DNA of 48,598 bases from Planctomycetota bacterium. GTDB taxonomy: Bacteria; Planctomycetota; UBA11346. The stretch is taken from assembly GCA_028280785.1 (NCBI GenBank), contig JANQLF010000306.1, positions 1 through 48,598 on the forward strand. The letters run 5' to 3'. The notes under the pieces are model-generated. The model was not told where the DNA came from and did no database searches. It saw only the letters and a program-made list of their open reading frames with translations. Both the position numbers and the translations under genes were made by a program. Below are positions 1 through 7,998 of the stretch, piece after piece (position 1 is the stretch's first letter; every line of letters begins with the position of its first letter).

Positions 1-1
1 T

Positions 2-646
2 GTAACACTCCCCGAGGTTCACAACGATACATTCATCCAAGGGCTGATTCGGCGGACTATCATCGGCGTTGGTTTTTCTGTGCGCTCGGATGAATTGCGT
101 ATTACCGATGATCGACTCGATGGAGAAGGATTTCTTATTCGCGAACGTGGTACCGAACCCTTTTTAACCATTGGATTCGAGAATGCGTATTTCGGTGAAT
201 CGCGCTGGGGCTATTCAGCGGTATTTGGTTATACTCAATTTGAAATGGATGAACAAAAAATTGACAATGACATTGTTGATTTGGGCACCAGTGCAGAAGG
301 CGAATTATTTTTTATTGCCCCAAGCGTTTTCTATATGTTTGGCGCTAAGCACTATGAGGGTTGGTATTTTAAACCAGGTTTTGCCCTGGGCATCGGTTAC
401 CTCAAAACTGAAGGCGATGTTTTACTCACCGATTTAGGCGGTAATCCGCGCCATGATTTCAACATAAGAAGTGACCCCTTATCCGTATCCATCGGTGCTT
501 ACCTGGAAACCGGCTATAAGGATTGGTTCTTTCGCTTTCAAGTCGCCGGACCAATTGTTGAAGAAGATGACCGAGAAATTCAAGGGACCACACTTGGATT
601 ATCATTCGGTTATTATTTTCATCCATTTCGTAACATACGTTTTTAG
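2..646 (+). CDS. outer-membrane beta-barrel protein, 5' end cut by window
   Basis: The reading frame is open to the left edge of the window, so this is the C-terminal part of a longer gene. A GTG at 80 is a possible but unlikely internal start. The visible 214 residues alternate polar and aromatic/hydrophobic residues in short strands (for example GYSAVFGYTQFEM, WYFKPGFALGIGYLKTEG, LGLSFGYYFHPFRNIRF) and end in phenylalanine, as is usual for outer-membrane barrels recognised by the BAM machinery. No enzymatic motif is visible. A transporter-like gene follows after 38 bp on the same strand. I infer an outer-membrane location from strand pattern and terminal residue; substrate and function cannot be told. 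Confidence 0.6.
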   Translation, partial: VTLPEVHNDTFIQGLIRRTIIGVGFSVRSDELRITDDRLDGEGFLIRERGTEPFLTIGFENAYFGESRWGYSAVFGYTQFEMDEQKIDNDIVDLGTSAEGELFFIAPSVFYMFGAKHYEGWYFKPGFALGIGYLKTEGDVLLTDLGGNPRHDFNIRSDPLSVSIGAYLETGYKDWFFRFQVAGPIVEEDDREIQGTTLGLSFGYYFHPFRNIRF

Positions 647-684
647 TTAGCTAGACTTCTCAGTAATAAGCACAGGATAACGCC

Positions 685-1602
685 ATGCTGGTGATTGGCG
701 TACTGTCTGGTTTGCTTGCGGCTTTTTTACAAGCTATTTCCTACATTTTATCACGTGGTATTTTACATGGTGGTCGAACCACGCCATTACATCTATTAAT
801 TGTATCGCATTTATGGATGGGCATTGTCTGTTGGATTGCCCTGCCCTTCGTCTGGCAAGAGCCAGATCAAGGCCTGGGTAGCATGTTCGCGATGCTCGCC
901 TTTCAGTGCGCTTGTTATATTGGTGCACAATTTTCATTTTTCTGGACTATTCGTTACGCCGCCGCTTCGCGCATTTCACCGTTAATGGGTATGAAAATTA
1001 TATTTTCAGTGATCCTTGCCTATACGGTTCGCGATGAAGCGCTGAATATGATGCAAATTGTCGCAGTGGTTTTAACCTTGATTGCTGCTTTCGCGGTAAC
1101 CCAATCTGGTGAAAAAATTCCGTGGAAGGCAATATGCGGCACACTGGTCGTAGTAATTTGCTTTGCCTCCTCAGACTTGGGTATCACCTTAACCCGTGAT
1201 GTTATTTTTACCGGTGACGGTGATGTCCCGTTGATGGTACCGGTATTTATATGCATTATTTCTTACAGTCTGGTTTCCTTGCTCGGGCTGATCGCTTTAC
1301 CAATTATACATTATAGCAACACATCATCCGAAATGCACTGGCCATGGCGTGATTCCTTTTTTTATGCTATGACCTGGCTCGGAGCCATGGTCTGTTTATT
1401 CACCGCGTTTGCGATGATCGGTCTCGTCTTTGGCGCGATCGCCCAATCATTGCGCGGACCATTTTCAGTACTGATGGCCCTCGCAGTTATTAAATTGGGA
1501 TTCGATCACATCGAACAACAACGGTCACGCAGCGATTACATCAAGCAAATTTGCTCTGCATTATTGATGGTTGCAGCTATCGCCCTGTATTGCCTCGCTT
1601 AA
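685..1602 (+). CDS. DMT-superfamily (EamA-like) membrane transporter
   Basis: The 305-residue protein is almost wholly hydrophobic, with about ten predicted membrane segments from residue 3 to 304, the size and layout of drug/metabolite transporter (DMT, EamA) permeases, which normally hold two five-helix repeats. Short charged loops (for example around residues 203-225 and 277-287) break the helices. An AGGA at 673-676 lies 8 bases before the ATG and supports this start. Substrate cannot be predicted from sequence alone. The family covers metabolite exporters and sugar or amino-acid carriers of the inner membrane. It follows an outer-membrane protein gene by 38 bp, so the two may be co-transcribed. 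Confidence 0.7.
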   Translation: MLVIGVLSGLLAAFLQAISYILSRGILHGGRTTPLHLLIVSHLWMGIVCWIALPFVWQEPDQGLGSMFAMLAFQCACYIGAQFSFFWTIRYAAASRISPLMGMKIIFSVILAYTVRDEALNMMQIVAVVLTLIAAFAVTQSGEKIPWKAICGTLVVVICFASSDLGITLTRDVIFTGDGDVPLMVPVFICIISYSLVSLLGLIALPIIHYSNTSSEMHWPWRDSFFYAMTWLGAMVCLFTAFAMIGLVFGAIAQSLRGPFSVLMALAVIKLGFDHIEQQRSRSDYIKQICSALLMVAAIALYCLA

Positions 1603-1695
1603 TTTTTTAAAACGTAAAAATTCGACGACATAATTTAAGCAGATTCTTCCGTCCAGTAATAATTGCGCCTAGTCTAATCCGCTTATCCTACGTAT

Positions 1696-3747
1696 ATGAA
1701 AATTCTTATCTGTTTATGCCTGTTCCTTAACCTTGCCTATGCTGGTGGTGGTCCTGAAGCCGTTGCGCTTATCGTCAATATAAATGACCCTGATTCTCGC
1801 GAAATTGCTAATTTTTATGCTAAATTGCGAAACATACCTGATAGCAACATTATTTATCTCAGCAACGTGCCGAAACAAAATACCATTAGTCTTGCAGAAT
1901 TCAGAACAAATATACTGACACCAATATTCGCAGCCATTCAAAAAAGGAAAATAGGGACTAAAATTGACTACATTACTTATTCTTGTGGTTTTCCAACTCG
2001 CGTCACCTTTGACAAACAGTACGCTAAAAAATTTCATTGGGTAGCTAACCCACAGGCATCGCTTACCGGACTAACCTATTTATATAAATTTTCAGCTAAT
2101 GACGAAAAGGCTTTCCTAGATCCCAATAGTAATAATTATTTTCGTCAAAGTCGACCAGATATTAAAGTTGACCCTACTATTAAGAAAGCGACAGCTGAAG
2201 ATACTCATTCAATTGATCAGTTTTTTGCCCAAAAAAGAATCCGTGATAACAAGCGTAGAAAGGAAAAGAAGCAGAAATCTCAGGAGGATATCGATTGGGA
2301 AATTGCAGGTTGGGAACAGGCGAGAAAAGATTTATTGGCGGTGGCCAAAAAATTTCCACGCGATCCGTCGCTCCATTACAATTTGGCCTGTACTCAAGCA
2401 ATGTGTGGTAAACTCGATGATGCCATAGCCTCATTACATATTTCCATCGATAATGGCTGGACTAATTGGTCACATATGCAAGGTGATACTGATTTAAAAC
2501 AATTACGAGAACGGGATGATTTTAAAAGCTTAATTAAAAAACTTAAAGAGATACCATTGGTGTCATTACCAAGCATGGGATTTTCTGCACTCTTTGGTTT
2601 CACGAAACAGGGCCAGGTCGTTAAACCTAATCTTGGTATGAATTATGTTATCAGCACCATGCTTGGTTACACTGGTGAACGAGGCAATACCGTTGATGAA
2701 ATTAAATCTTATTTACAAAAGGCTGCTGATGCGGATGGCACCCACCCCAAGGGTTCGATCTACTTCCCACTTAATGGCGATATTCGTTCTAAAACTCGTG
2801 AATGGGCCGTTTATCATTGTGCTAAATTGATTCAAGAAAAAGGCATCGATGCACAAATTATACGCGGGACAATTCCTAAAAACGCAAAAAACGTGATGGG
2901 CGTTCACGCGGGGATAGCCACATTTGATTGGCCTAATTCCGGAAGCACTTTTTTACCAGGTGCAATCGGTGAGCACCTGACGAGTTGGGGTGCAGAATTT
3001 GATCGCCAAGGCCAAACAAAGATTTCTGCATGGTTACGTGCTGGTGCAGCTGGTAGCTCTGGAACGATCAGCGAGCCTTATGCACTCAAATTTAAATTTC
3101 CCAATGCCTTTTTATATGTGCACTACATCAATGGCTGCTCACTCGGTGAATCTTTTTATCAATCCGTCGCATCACCCTATGAATTATTAATTATTGGTGA
3201 TGCACTATGCCGACCCTATGCCACATTTAATAGCATCAGCGTTTCAGACTTTCCAAAAAAGGAATTGACCGAACCAGTGAATGTTACGGTGAATGCCAAA
3301 GATCCTTATAAAATATACGTTGCCTATTCAAATGGGAGCGCATTTGTAAGCGGAGACAGCAACACCCCTCTTCGTCTAGATCCAAAAGTTTTTCCACCTG
3401 GGTATAATGAGTTATCGATCGTATGTTTAGATAAATCGCTCATACAAACGCGCAGCGTCTTACGTTTACCACTGCATGTTGGGACCGAACAATTATTAAC
3501 TCACTGTGAAGCTAGTATAAAAGACAAAACACTATCAATTAATTTTACCTGTAAAAATACTGACAATTTTTCTAAAATTAATTTCCTTCATCATGGAATT
3601 ACAGTTGCTAGTAGTGATCAATCAAGCGGTACCGTCACCATAAAACATACAAGTATTGGTGCCGGCCCGATTCAGATTCTCCCTGTTATCACTAATGCAG
3701 AGGGAAGAACCATCTATCGTGGCGCTAAGCTTGATCTTGAGTGGTAA
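1696..3747 (+). CDS. TIGR03790-family exported protein with TPR-like insertion
   Basis: A signal peptide (residues 1-16, ending AYA) precedes GGGPEAVALIVNINDPDS, then REIANFYAKLRNIPDSNIIYL, which I recognise as the start of the TIGR03790 family, an uncharacterised exported family of PVC bacteria, Acidobacteria and others that tends to occur with exosortase. The later part (about 290-530) carries family-like blocks such as GATRVMGVHAG-type and GEHLTSWGAEFD, IGDALCRPYA. Residues about 160-288 look inserted: a very basic linker (KRRKEKKQKS) and a TPR-like pair of helices (LHYNLACTQAMCGKLDDAIASL). The last 150 residues look beta-rich, perhaps Ig-like. At 683 aa it is long for the family. No Shine-Dalgarno is visible before the ATG. 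The function is unknown. Confidence 0.65.
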   Translation: MKILICLCLFLNLAYAGGGPEAVALIVNINDPDSREIANFYAKLRNIPDSNIIYLSNVPKQNTISLAEFRTNILTPIFAAIQKRKIGTKIDYITYSCGFPTRVTFDKQYAKKFHWVANPQASLTGLTYLYKFSANDEKAFLDPNSNNYFRQSRPDIKVDPTIKKATAEDTHSIDQFFAQKRIRDNKRRKEKKQKSQEDIDWEIAGWEQARKDLLAVAKKFPRDPSLHYNLACTQAMCGKLDDAIASLHISIDNGWTNWSHMQGDTDLKQLRERDDFKSLIKKLKEIPLVSLPSMGFSALFGFTKQGQVVKPNLGMNYVISTMLGYTGERGNTVDEIKSYLQKAADADGTHPKGSIYFPLNGDIRSKTREWAVYHCAKLIQEKGIDAQIIRGTIPKNAKNVMGVHAGIATFDWPNSGSTFLPGAIGEHLTSWGAEFDRQGQTKISAWLRAGAAGSSGTISEPYALKFKFPNAFLYVHYINGCSLGESFYQSVASPYELLIIGDALCRPYATFNSISVSDFPKKELTEPVNVTVNAKDPYKIYVAYSNGSAFVSGDSNTPLRLDPKVFPPGYNELSIVCLDKSLIQTRSVLRLPLHVGTEQLLTHCEASIKDKTLSINFTCKNTDNFSKINFLHHGITVASSDQSSGTVTIKHTSIGAGPIQILPVITNAEGRTIYRGAKLDLEW

Positions 3748-3873
3748 TAGCGGTTACTAAACGACTTAGAATTCAGCTTGCACATGTGGTGTCCGGATTA
3801 GTATGCGCGCTGCGATCAACTTAGTAGCGTATTACAACACTTCAAAATTTAAACATCCGGTAGGGTTTTACCC

Positions 3874-4779
3874 ATGCGATATTTCATACTCATTCTCATT
3901 CTTTTTTGCTTTACCAGTCTTCACAGCGCAGAGTTAGCTGATCTTCCCGAAGACATGCGTAAACTTGTCATCCAATTAAAAGATGGCGATGACAAGGAAC
4001 GCAAAGCAGCAGCCAAAGCACTCGGCAAAATGAAAGAAAAAGCACAGGCCGCTTTGCCATGGATGGAAAAACAAATGGCAAGCGAAGAAAGTGTGTGGGT
4101 GAAAAAAGAATTGCGCAATGCCCTGAAACGTATTGGTAAAGCTGAAGGCGACGATAAGGAAAAAGAAGAAAAAGTTGATATAAGCAAATTAAAATCAAAA
4201 GGTGCTGATGGTGAGAAAATACCATTGCCAAATCCAAAAAAGATGAAAGGCCGCGTCATCTTTAGCCCAGACGGCATTGGCAAAATGGGTGGCGGACCAA
4301 GTAACTGCACCGTAGCGGTTAAGGAAATACCAGGCGTCAAAAACAATAACAAATACGTATCGATGCATCTTAAAGGCGAAGGCTGGAGTGGTAATATTAT
4401 TAACTGGTGTGAATTTTGGGACGGCTCCCCGTTTGCTGTACAAACCAAGCAACATACCCACATGGTCGTTCGTTGCTTACACATGGGTCGACCAGGTGAT
4501 ATTAATTTAACCTTTGCTGTACAATTTAAGGGTATTGGTGGCGCAGAAGGTGTTCAATCTGATTTTCTACGTTTGAGTAATTACGACGCCAAACATCAAC
4601 TGCAAAAATCCAAAACCTTCGTCGATGTTGAAATTCCGATCGCCGATCTCAAACGCAGCATCCCTAAAGACAAACAAGAATTCCCTATTTGGGGCATCCA
4701 TTTTGGCGCCGTGACGAAAGCTGGCGTTAAAAAAGATATGGGCTTGCTGTTGAAGGGCATTTATTTTATCAAAAAATAA
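3874..4779 (+). CDS. exported HEAT-repeat protein with C-terminal beta-sandwich-like domain
   Basis: A signal peptide (residues 1-19, ending LHSA) is followed by one or two HEAT-type helical repeats at about 22-92 (VIQLKDGDDKERKAAAKALG). A Lys/Glu-rich linker at 92-118 leads to a roughly 180-residue domain rich in beta strands and aromatic residues (WSGNIINWCEFWDG, HMVVRCLHMGRPGDINLTFAVQF). That C-terminal part resembles the galactose-binding or carbohydrate-binding beta-sandwich folds seen in PVC exported proteins, but I cannot name the family. It contains no catalytic motif that I recognise. A small hairpin (GGGT/ACCC, 3863-3873) ends directly at the start codon. Likely periplasmic or extracellular binding or adaptor protein. 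Confidence 0.55.
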   Translation: MRYFILILILFCFTSLHSAELADLPEDMRKLVIQLKDGDDKERKAAAKALGKMKEKAQAALPWMEKQMASEESVWVKKELRNALKRIGKAEGDDKEKEEKVDISKLKSKGADGEKIPLPNPKKMKGRVIFSPDGIGKMGGGPSNCTVAVKEIPGVKNNNKYVSMHLKGEGWSGNIINWCEFWDGSPFAVQTKQHTHMVVRCLHMGRPGDINLTFAVQFKGIGGAEGVQSDFLRLSNYDAKHQLQKSKTFVDVEIPIADLKRSIPKDKQEFPIWGIHFGAVTKAGVKKDMGLLLKGIYFIKK

Positions 4780-4791
4780 CTTCTTTTTTCT

Positions 4792-4814
4792 CACGGAGCC
4801 ACAGAGGCACGGAG
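4792..4814 (+). repeat. three 8-bp CACRGAG tandem units
   Basis: Three near-identical units, CACGGAGC, CACAGAGG and CACGGAG, start at 4792, 4800 and 4808. The last GGAG lies 8 bases before the ATG at 4823 and can serve as its Shine-Dalgarno. Sequences of the type CACAGAGGCACGGAG occur between genes in many unrelated bacterial genomes; that is recalled knowledge, not something checked here. Confidence 0.5.
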
Positions 4815-4822
4815 ATTATTAG

Positions 4823-5047
4823 ATGGCTAAAGATGCCGGTGCTGTATTACGAGCCTTTGCCATATCGCTTTGCTCTTCGATTTTGTTGTTTTTCTTGATC
4901 CCATTTGCCACAGTTATTATTGCCGGGTTCTTTGGCAAAGAAGGGTCCAATCAAGGCATGACTGCTTTGATGTCCTCCCTCTTCATTGCACCTGTATTTT
5001 TTCTCGCAACCTGGGCATTATTGTACAAACGATTTTCTAAGAAATGA
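4823..5047 (+). CDS. small two-helix membrane protein
   Basis: This 74-residue protein has two hydrophobic segments, at about residues 10-35 and 45-66, and a basic tail (YKRFSKK), so it is probably an inner-membrane protein with both ends in the cytoplasm. A GGAG 8 bases before the ATG supports the start, and that GGAG is itself part of a tandem CACRGAG repeat. The gene lies 43 bp after the HEAT-repeat gene on the same strand and is followed by an inverted-repeat element. I do not recognise a family and see no functional motif. Confidence 0.5.
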   Translation: MAKDAGAVLRAFAISLCSSILLFFLIPFATVIIAGFFGKEGSNQGMTALMSSLFIAPVFFLATWALLYKRFSKK

Positions 5048-5052
5048 TATTA

Positions 5053-5183
5053 ATGGAAGGCCGATCTCCGAATCGGCCCCTTATGATAATTAGAATAGAC
5101 AAATATATACGCTCTTTCAAAAATCAGTATGAGCCCATTATTAAGCATAGTCGACCGAGCCGATTCGGAGATCGGTTTTCCAT
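5053..5183. repeat. 131-bp element bounded by 25-bp inverted repeats
   Basis: The left arm at 5053-5077 and the right arm at 5159-5183 are reverse complements apart from two G/T positions, which would be G·U pairs in RNA. The core of each arm, CCGATCTCCGAATCGG at 5061-5076, matches 5160-5175 exactly in reverse complement, and each core is itself a small hairpin (CCGAT/ATCGG). The 81-bp interior is AT-rich and has no open frame of note. It could be a miniature inverted-repeat (MITE-like) element or a structured 3' untranslated region. The right core is followed by TTTT, so it could also end transcription from the left. Confidence 0.6.
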
Positions 5184-5198
5184 ATGTCCGTGCTTGCA

Positions 5199-5234
5199 AC
5201 TAGTACTAGCTGCTAGTACCAGTACTAGTACTAC
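5199..5234. repeat. CTAGTAC-rich palindromic tract between convergent genes
   Basis: The stretch is built from repeated AGTACTAG and CTAGTAC words. It includes the perfect inverted repeat GTACTAGC-T-GCTAGTAC and ends one base before the stop codon of the reverse-strand gene. It could form a hairpin on either strand, or be a simple-sequence expansion; there is no long T-run. Confidence 0.45.
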
Positions 5235-5235
5235 T

Positions 5236-7140
5236 TCATTTCATGTCGGGTGGACACAATAAAAGACTATACTGACAAACCACCGGCCCATTGGCAATGC
5301 GGATGAGGATTTTATTAAATCCTTTTTTGAAGGCGACCTTGCGAAAACCTTCATCTAGTGACCACGCACTTAAACCGTTATCTTGCCAAACTAAAATATC
5401 GTTAACCCACACTTTTGCAGCGTCATCACTGGCAATAGCCAAGAGCATGTCCTGAGCTTTTTCGAAATGCACTTCGGTGTAGGCATAATAGGTTGAATCT
5501 CTTTGCTCATCTGGGGGTGTGGTGCGCAAGGTATTACTTTGGGTAAATTGCCACTTGAGTTCTTTGCCCTTTTTCCCTTTATACGTTTTAGCTAAGTCGA
5601 TTTCATATTCTGGTGGATGAATCTTCTTCCAATCGACATGGCGCTGTGGGGTAAAAGCTACCTTCCACGGACCAATAATATACCACGTATCAACATAGAG
5701 ATAGCCCTTACGACTACTCGCTTCAGTAAATTTACGCCCAGGCATAGCTTCGGCTTTTATTTTATTGGTATTCACGCGAATACGTTTCTTTTTTATCTTA
5801 CCAGCGGCTAAAATACTTTCGGATTGTTTGTTTTCTGGATTTAAGGTATCACCACTTTGGCCACCACTCATATTATAACTCATGCGCATTTGTGCACTCA
5901 TGTCGAGCATCACACTTTTACCAGTTTGCATTTGTGCAGCTTTGCCAATGGCCTGTTGTGCTGCCAACTGTTGCTGCGCAGCTTGCTTGCCTTGTTGCCC
6001 CTCTTGACCTTGCTGACCCATGCGCTGAAAACCCATGGCCTGTCCCTGCATATTCTGCGCATTTTGTTTCATATTCTGCACTTCTTGTGATACCTCTGCC
6101 AGCTCCTCACGAAACTCACCCACATCACCAAGTGTTTCCAGTTGTTCACCCATTGCTTCGAAATCGAAATCTTTCCGTTCGGGTGGATTTTTCGAAACTG
6201 CCTCAAACATTTCTTTGAACTCAGTATCCTGAATAGCTGATAATTCAGCAGCGCGCATTGCGGCGAAATCTGTAGCTATCTCTTGTTCTAACTGTCGGGC
6301 TACATCGTAAAGTTCATCTAATTCCATACCGAGTAATTCATCTGCGTTTAATTGCATACCATCATCTGCAATCATCTCGTCTATATCGCTAAAATCCAAG
6401 TCTTCTTTATAAGCTTGAGTTGATAAGTCATTGAGTTTTTCACTGACATCATTCAATTGCTGGCGATATTCTTTGGTCTTATGTTCTTTACCTACTTTAT
6501 TGCGCTCACTTGGATTATTGCGCGCCTCGGCTTGAATATCCTGTAATTTTTTCGCTACAGTTCCTGCTTTAATTGCCGTTTCTTGTAAGTTAGTTACATC
6601 CTCACTTGGATTTTCTTTAAGCGCGTCGGCTAACTTTTTTAGTTCATCGGTTTCTTTATGAAGTTTCTCAGCCTTTTCGTGCTGACTGTCTCGATCGATC
6701 GTCTCTGCTTTTTTCTGCAATTCCTTAATATCTTTGTGTAATTCGTTGGTCAAATCCTCTAAGGCGTCGGCAATTTCATCCTCCTTGACCGCTTCAAGCA
6801 CATCACGTTTCTCTTCTTTTATTTCCTTACGGATCTCATTCATTTCTTTGATTCTATCACGAATTTTGCGCTCATTCTTCTTGCGTGCTTCTTTCTTCAG
6901 CTTCTCAACGTCTTCTTTTTTCAGTTTTTTCTTCTTGCGTTCGCGGTCTTCTTTTTCCTTGCGTTCCTTCGAGCGTTTTTCCACTTCTTCAATGCGTTTG
7001 GCTATCTCGGCCTTGTCTACTTCCATATGACTGCGCAAATAGGGTTGCGCCAACCATAAGGCCCCGACCACGATGGCTTGCACCGTGACGATTAACAATG
7101 GCAAAGAAGCCTTGCGCTTATCGTCGGTTGTAATGCTCAT
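5236..7140 (-). CDS. TolA/TonB-shaped coiled-coil protein with C-terminal PA14-like sandwich
   Basis: The 634-residue protein has one N-terminal membrane helix (about 12-32). A very charged coiled coil follows (about 38-330, extremely rich in K and E), then a Met/Gln-rich low-complexity stretch (about 350-440). The C-terminal domain (about 480-634) contains WYIIGPWK, PPEYEIDL, ASDDAAKVWVND and FNKILIRIANGP, typical of PA14-like/galactose-binding sandwich domains of PVC bacteria. It is the last gene of an exbB-exbD-exbD operon and overlaps the upstream exbD by 23 bp; AAGGA 7 bases before the ATG supports the start. Topology (cytoplasmic stub, one helix, long periplasmic rod, globular tip) matches TolA or TonB, so I infer an energy-transducing partner of the ExbBD motor. 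There is no sequence similarity to TonB that I can see. Confidence 0.6.
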   Translation of the reverse strand: MSITTDDKRKASLPLLIVTVQAIVVGALWLAQPYLRSHMEVDKAEIAKRIEEVEKRSKERKEKEDRERKKKKLKKEDVEKLKKEARKKNERKIRDRIKEMNEIRKEIKEEKRDVLEAVKEDEIADALEDLTNELHKDIKELQKKAETIDRDSQHEKAEKLHKETDELKKLADALKENPSEDVTNLQETAIKAGTVAKKLQDIQAEARNNPSERNKVGKEHKTKEYRQQLNDVSEKLNDLSTQAYKEDLDFSDIDEMIADDGMQLNADELLGMELDELYDVARQLEQEIATDFAAMRAAELSAIQDTEFKEMFEAVSKNPPERKDFDFEAMGEQLETLGDVGEFREELAEVSQEVQNMKQNAQNMQGQAMGFQRMGQQGQEGQQGKQAAQQQLAAQQAIGKAAQMQTGKSVMLDMSAQMRMSYNMSGGQSGDTLNPENKQSESILAAGKIKKKRIRVNTNKIKAEAMPGRKFTEASSRKGYLYVDTWYIIGPWKVAFTPQRHVDWKKIHPPEYEIDLAKTYKGKKGKELKWQFTQSNTLRTTPPDEQRDSTYYAYTEVHFEKAQDMLLAIASDDAAKVWVNDILVWQDNGLSAWSLDEGFRKVAFKKGFNKILIRIANGPVVCQYSLLLCPPDMK

Positions 7141-7540
7141 CGTAGGTCCTTAAAACTACATTGCTCAAATTATTAAACTGACATAAATCAACAACTTCAA
7201 TAACCACGTGCAGCGGCGCTTCGGCATCAGTATCGATGCGAATTTGTAAATCAGGTGTATCTATGGACACTTGGCGCAATTCGTTGTGAACTTCCATAAC
7301 TGTTGCTTCATGGCCTTCATAAAAAATATTACCGTCTTTATCGATGCCAATCACTGATTGATCATTCGTTGGTAAATGTTTTTCTGCCGATTCCGACTCA
7401 GGTAAATTAATTTCAATGTCTTTATTTTCTTTTTTAATCATCGTTGATACCAAAAAGAATATAAGTAAGAGGAAGACGCAGTCTATCAACGGCGACATTG
7501 ATACTTCAGCTTTATCCTCTTCTGCATGATTGCTACGCAT
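7118..7540 (-). CDS. exbD: ExbD/TolR biopolymer transport protein (second copy)
   Basis: The protein of 140 residues has a short basic/acidic cytoplasmic N-terminus, then the ExbD signature MSPLIDCVFLLLIFFLVSTMI at about residues 15-35 with the conserved membrane aspartate (Asp20) that carries protons, and a periplasmic domain. ExbD pairs with ExbB in the inner-membrane motor that uses the proton gradient. The ATG shares its first base with the stop codon of the preceding exbD (TAATG), so translation is probably coupled. The two exbD copies of this operon differ clearly outside the membrane segment, which suggests a heteromeric motor rather than a recent duplication. Confidence 0.9.
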   Translation of the reverse strand: MRSNHAEEDKAEVSMSPLIDCVFLLLIFFLVSTMIKKENKDIEINLPESESAEKHLPTNDQSVIGIDKDGNIFYEGHEATVMEVHNELRQVSIDTPDLQIRIDTDAEAPLHVVIEVVDLCQFNNLSNVVLRTYDEHYNRR

Positions 7541-7995
7541 TATCGTTTCATCTTTCTGGTACGCAGGCCAACATTGTTAAAACCCTGAAGCTTACATATA
7601 TCAACCGTGTCTACAGCAGTTTGAAATGGTGTATTGCGATCAGCATCAATACGCAACGGACGATCTAGGACCTCTTGTCCATGTTTATCGACCAAAGTCT
7701 TGAGATAGACCACTAAATCATCAATAGGCGTATATTGAATTGCCCCTTCAGAATTTTTTGTTGGCGTACGATAAGCTCGACCCTTTTTATCTAAACCAAT
7801 GATGATCGTTTCATCCAGCTTTTTGGTAGAAATAGCTGAACTTGAATCAGGTAAGGTGATTGGAATCAACATCTCCTTACGCTTAATCATAGTCGTCACT
7901 AAAAAGAAAATCAGCAAGAGAAAGACACAGTCGATGAGTGGCGAAAGTGGAACTTCCGCTTCATCTTCTTCCTGACGATGGCGTAGGCGTCGCAT
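7540..7995 (-). CDS. exbD: ExbD/TolR biopolymer transport protein (first copy)
   Basis: The 151-residue protein begins with an acidic/basic cytoplasmic tail, then PLSPLIDCVFLLLIFFLVTT (about 17-36) with the conserved proton-carrying aspartate in LID, and a periplasmic domain of about 110 residues ending in KMKR. It starts 3 bp after the exbB stop codon with no visible Shine-Dalgarno, so it is probably translated by coupling to exbB. It forms the second gene of the four-gene ExbB-ExbD-ExbD-coiled-coil operon. ExbD/TolR family membership is clear from the motif; which outer-membrane process it energises is not. Confidence 0.9.
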   Translation of the reverse strand: MRRLRHRQEEDEAEVPLSPLIDCVFLLLIFFLVTTMIKRKEMLIPITLPDSSSAISTKKLDETIIIGLDKKGRAYRTPTKNSEGAIQYTPIDDLVVYLKTLVDKHGQEVLDRPLRIDADRNTPFQTAVDTVDICKLQGFNNVGLRTRKMKR

Positions 7996-7998
7996 GTC

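Noticed and set aside
3921-4484. Reverse-strand open frame of 187 codons
   Set aside because: It lies wholly inside the HEAT-repeat gene, whose signal peptide and domain pattern are clear; the antisense product has no recognisable domain.
6734-7030. Serine-rich open frame on the forward strand
   Set aside because: It is the antisense of the Lys/Glu-rich coiled coil of the 634-aa reverse gene; Ser/Phe richness is what that complement gives.
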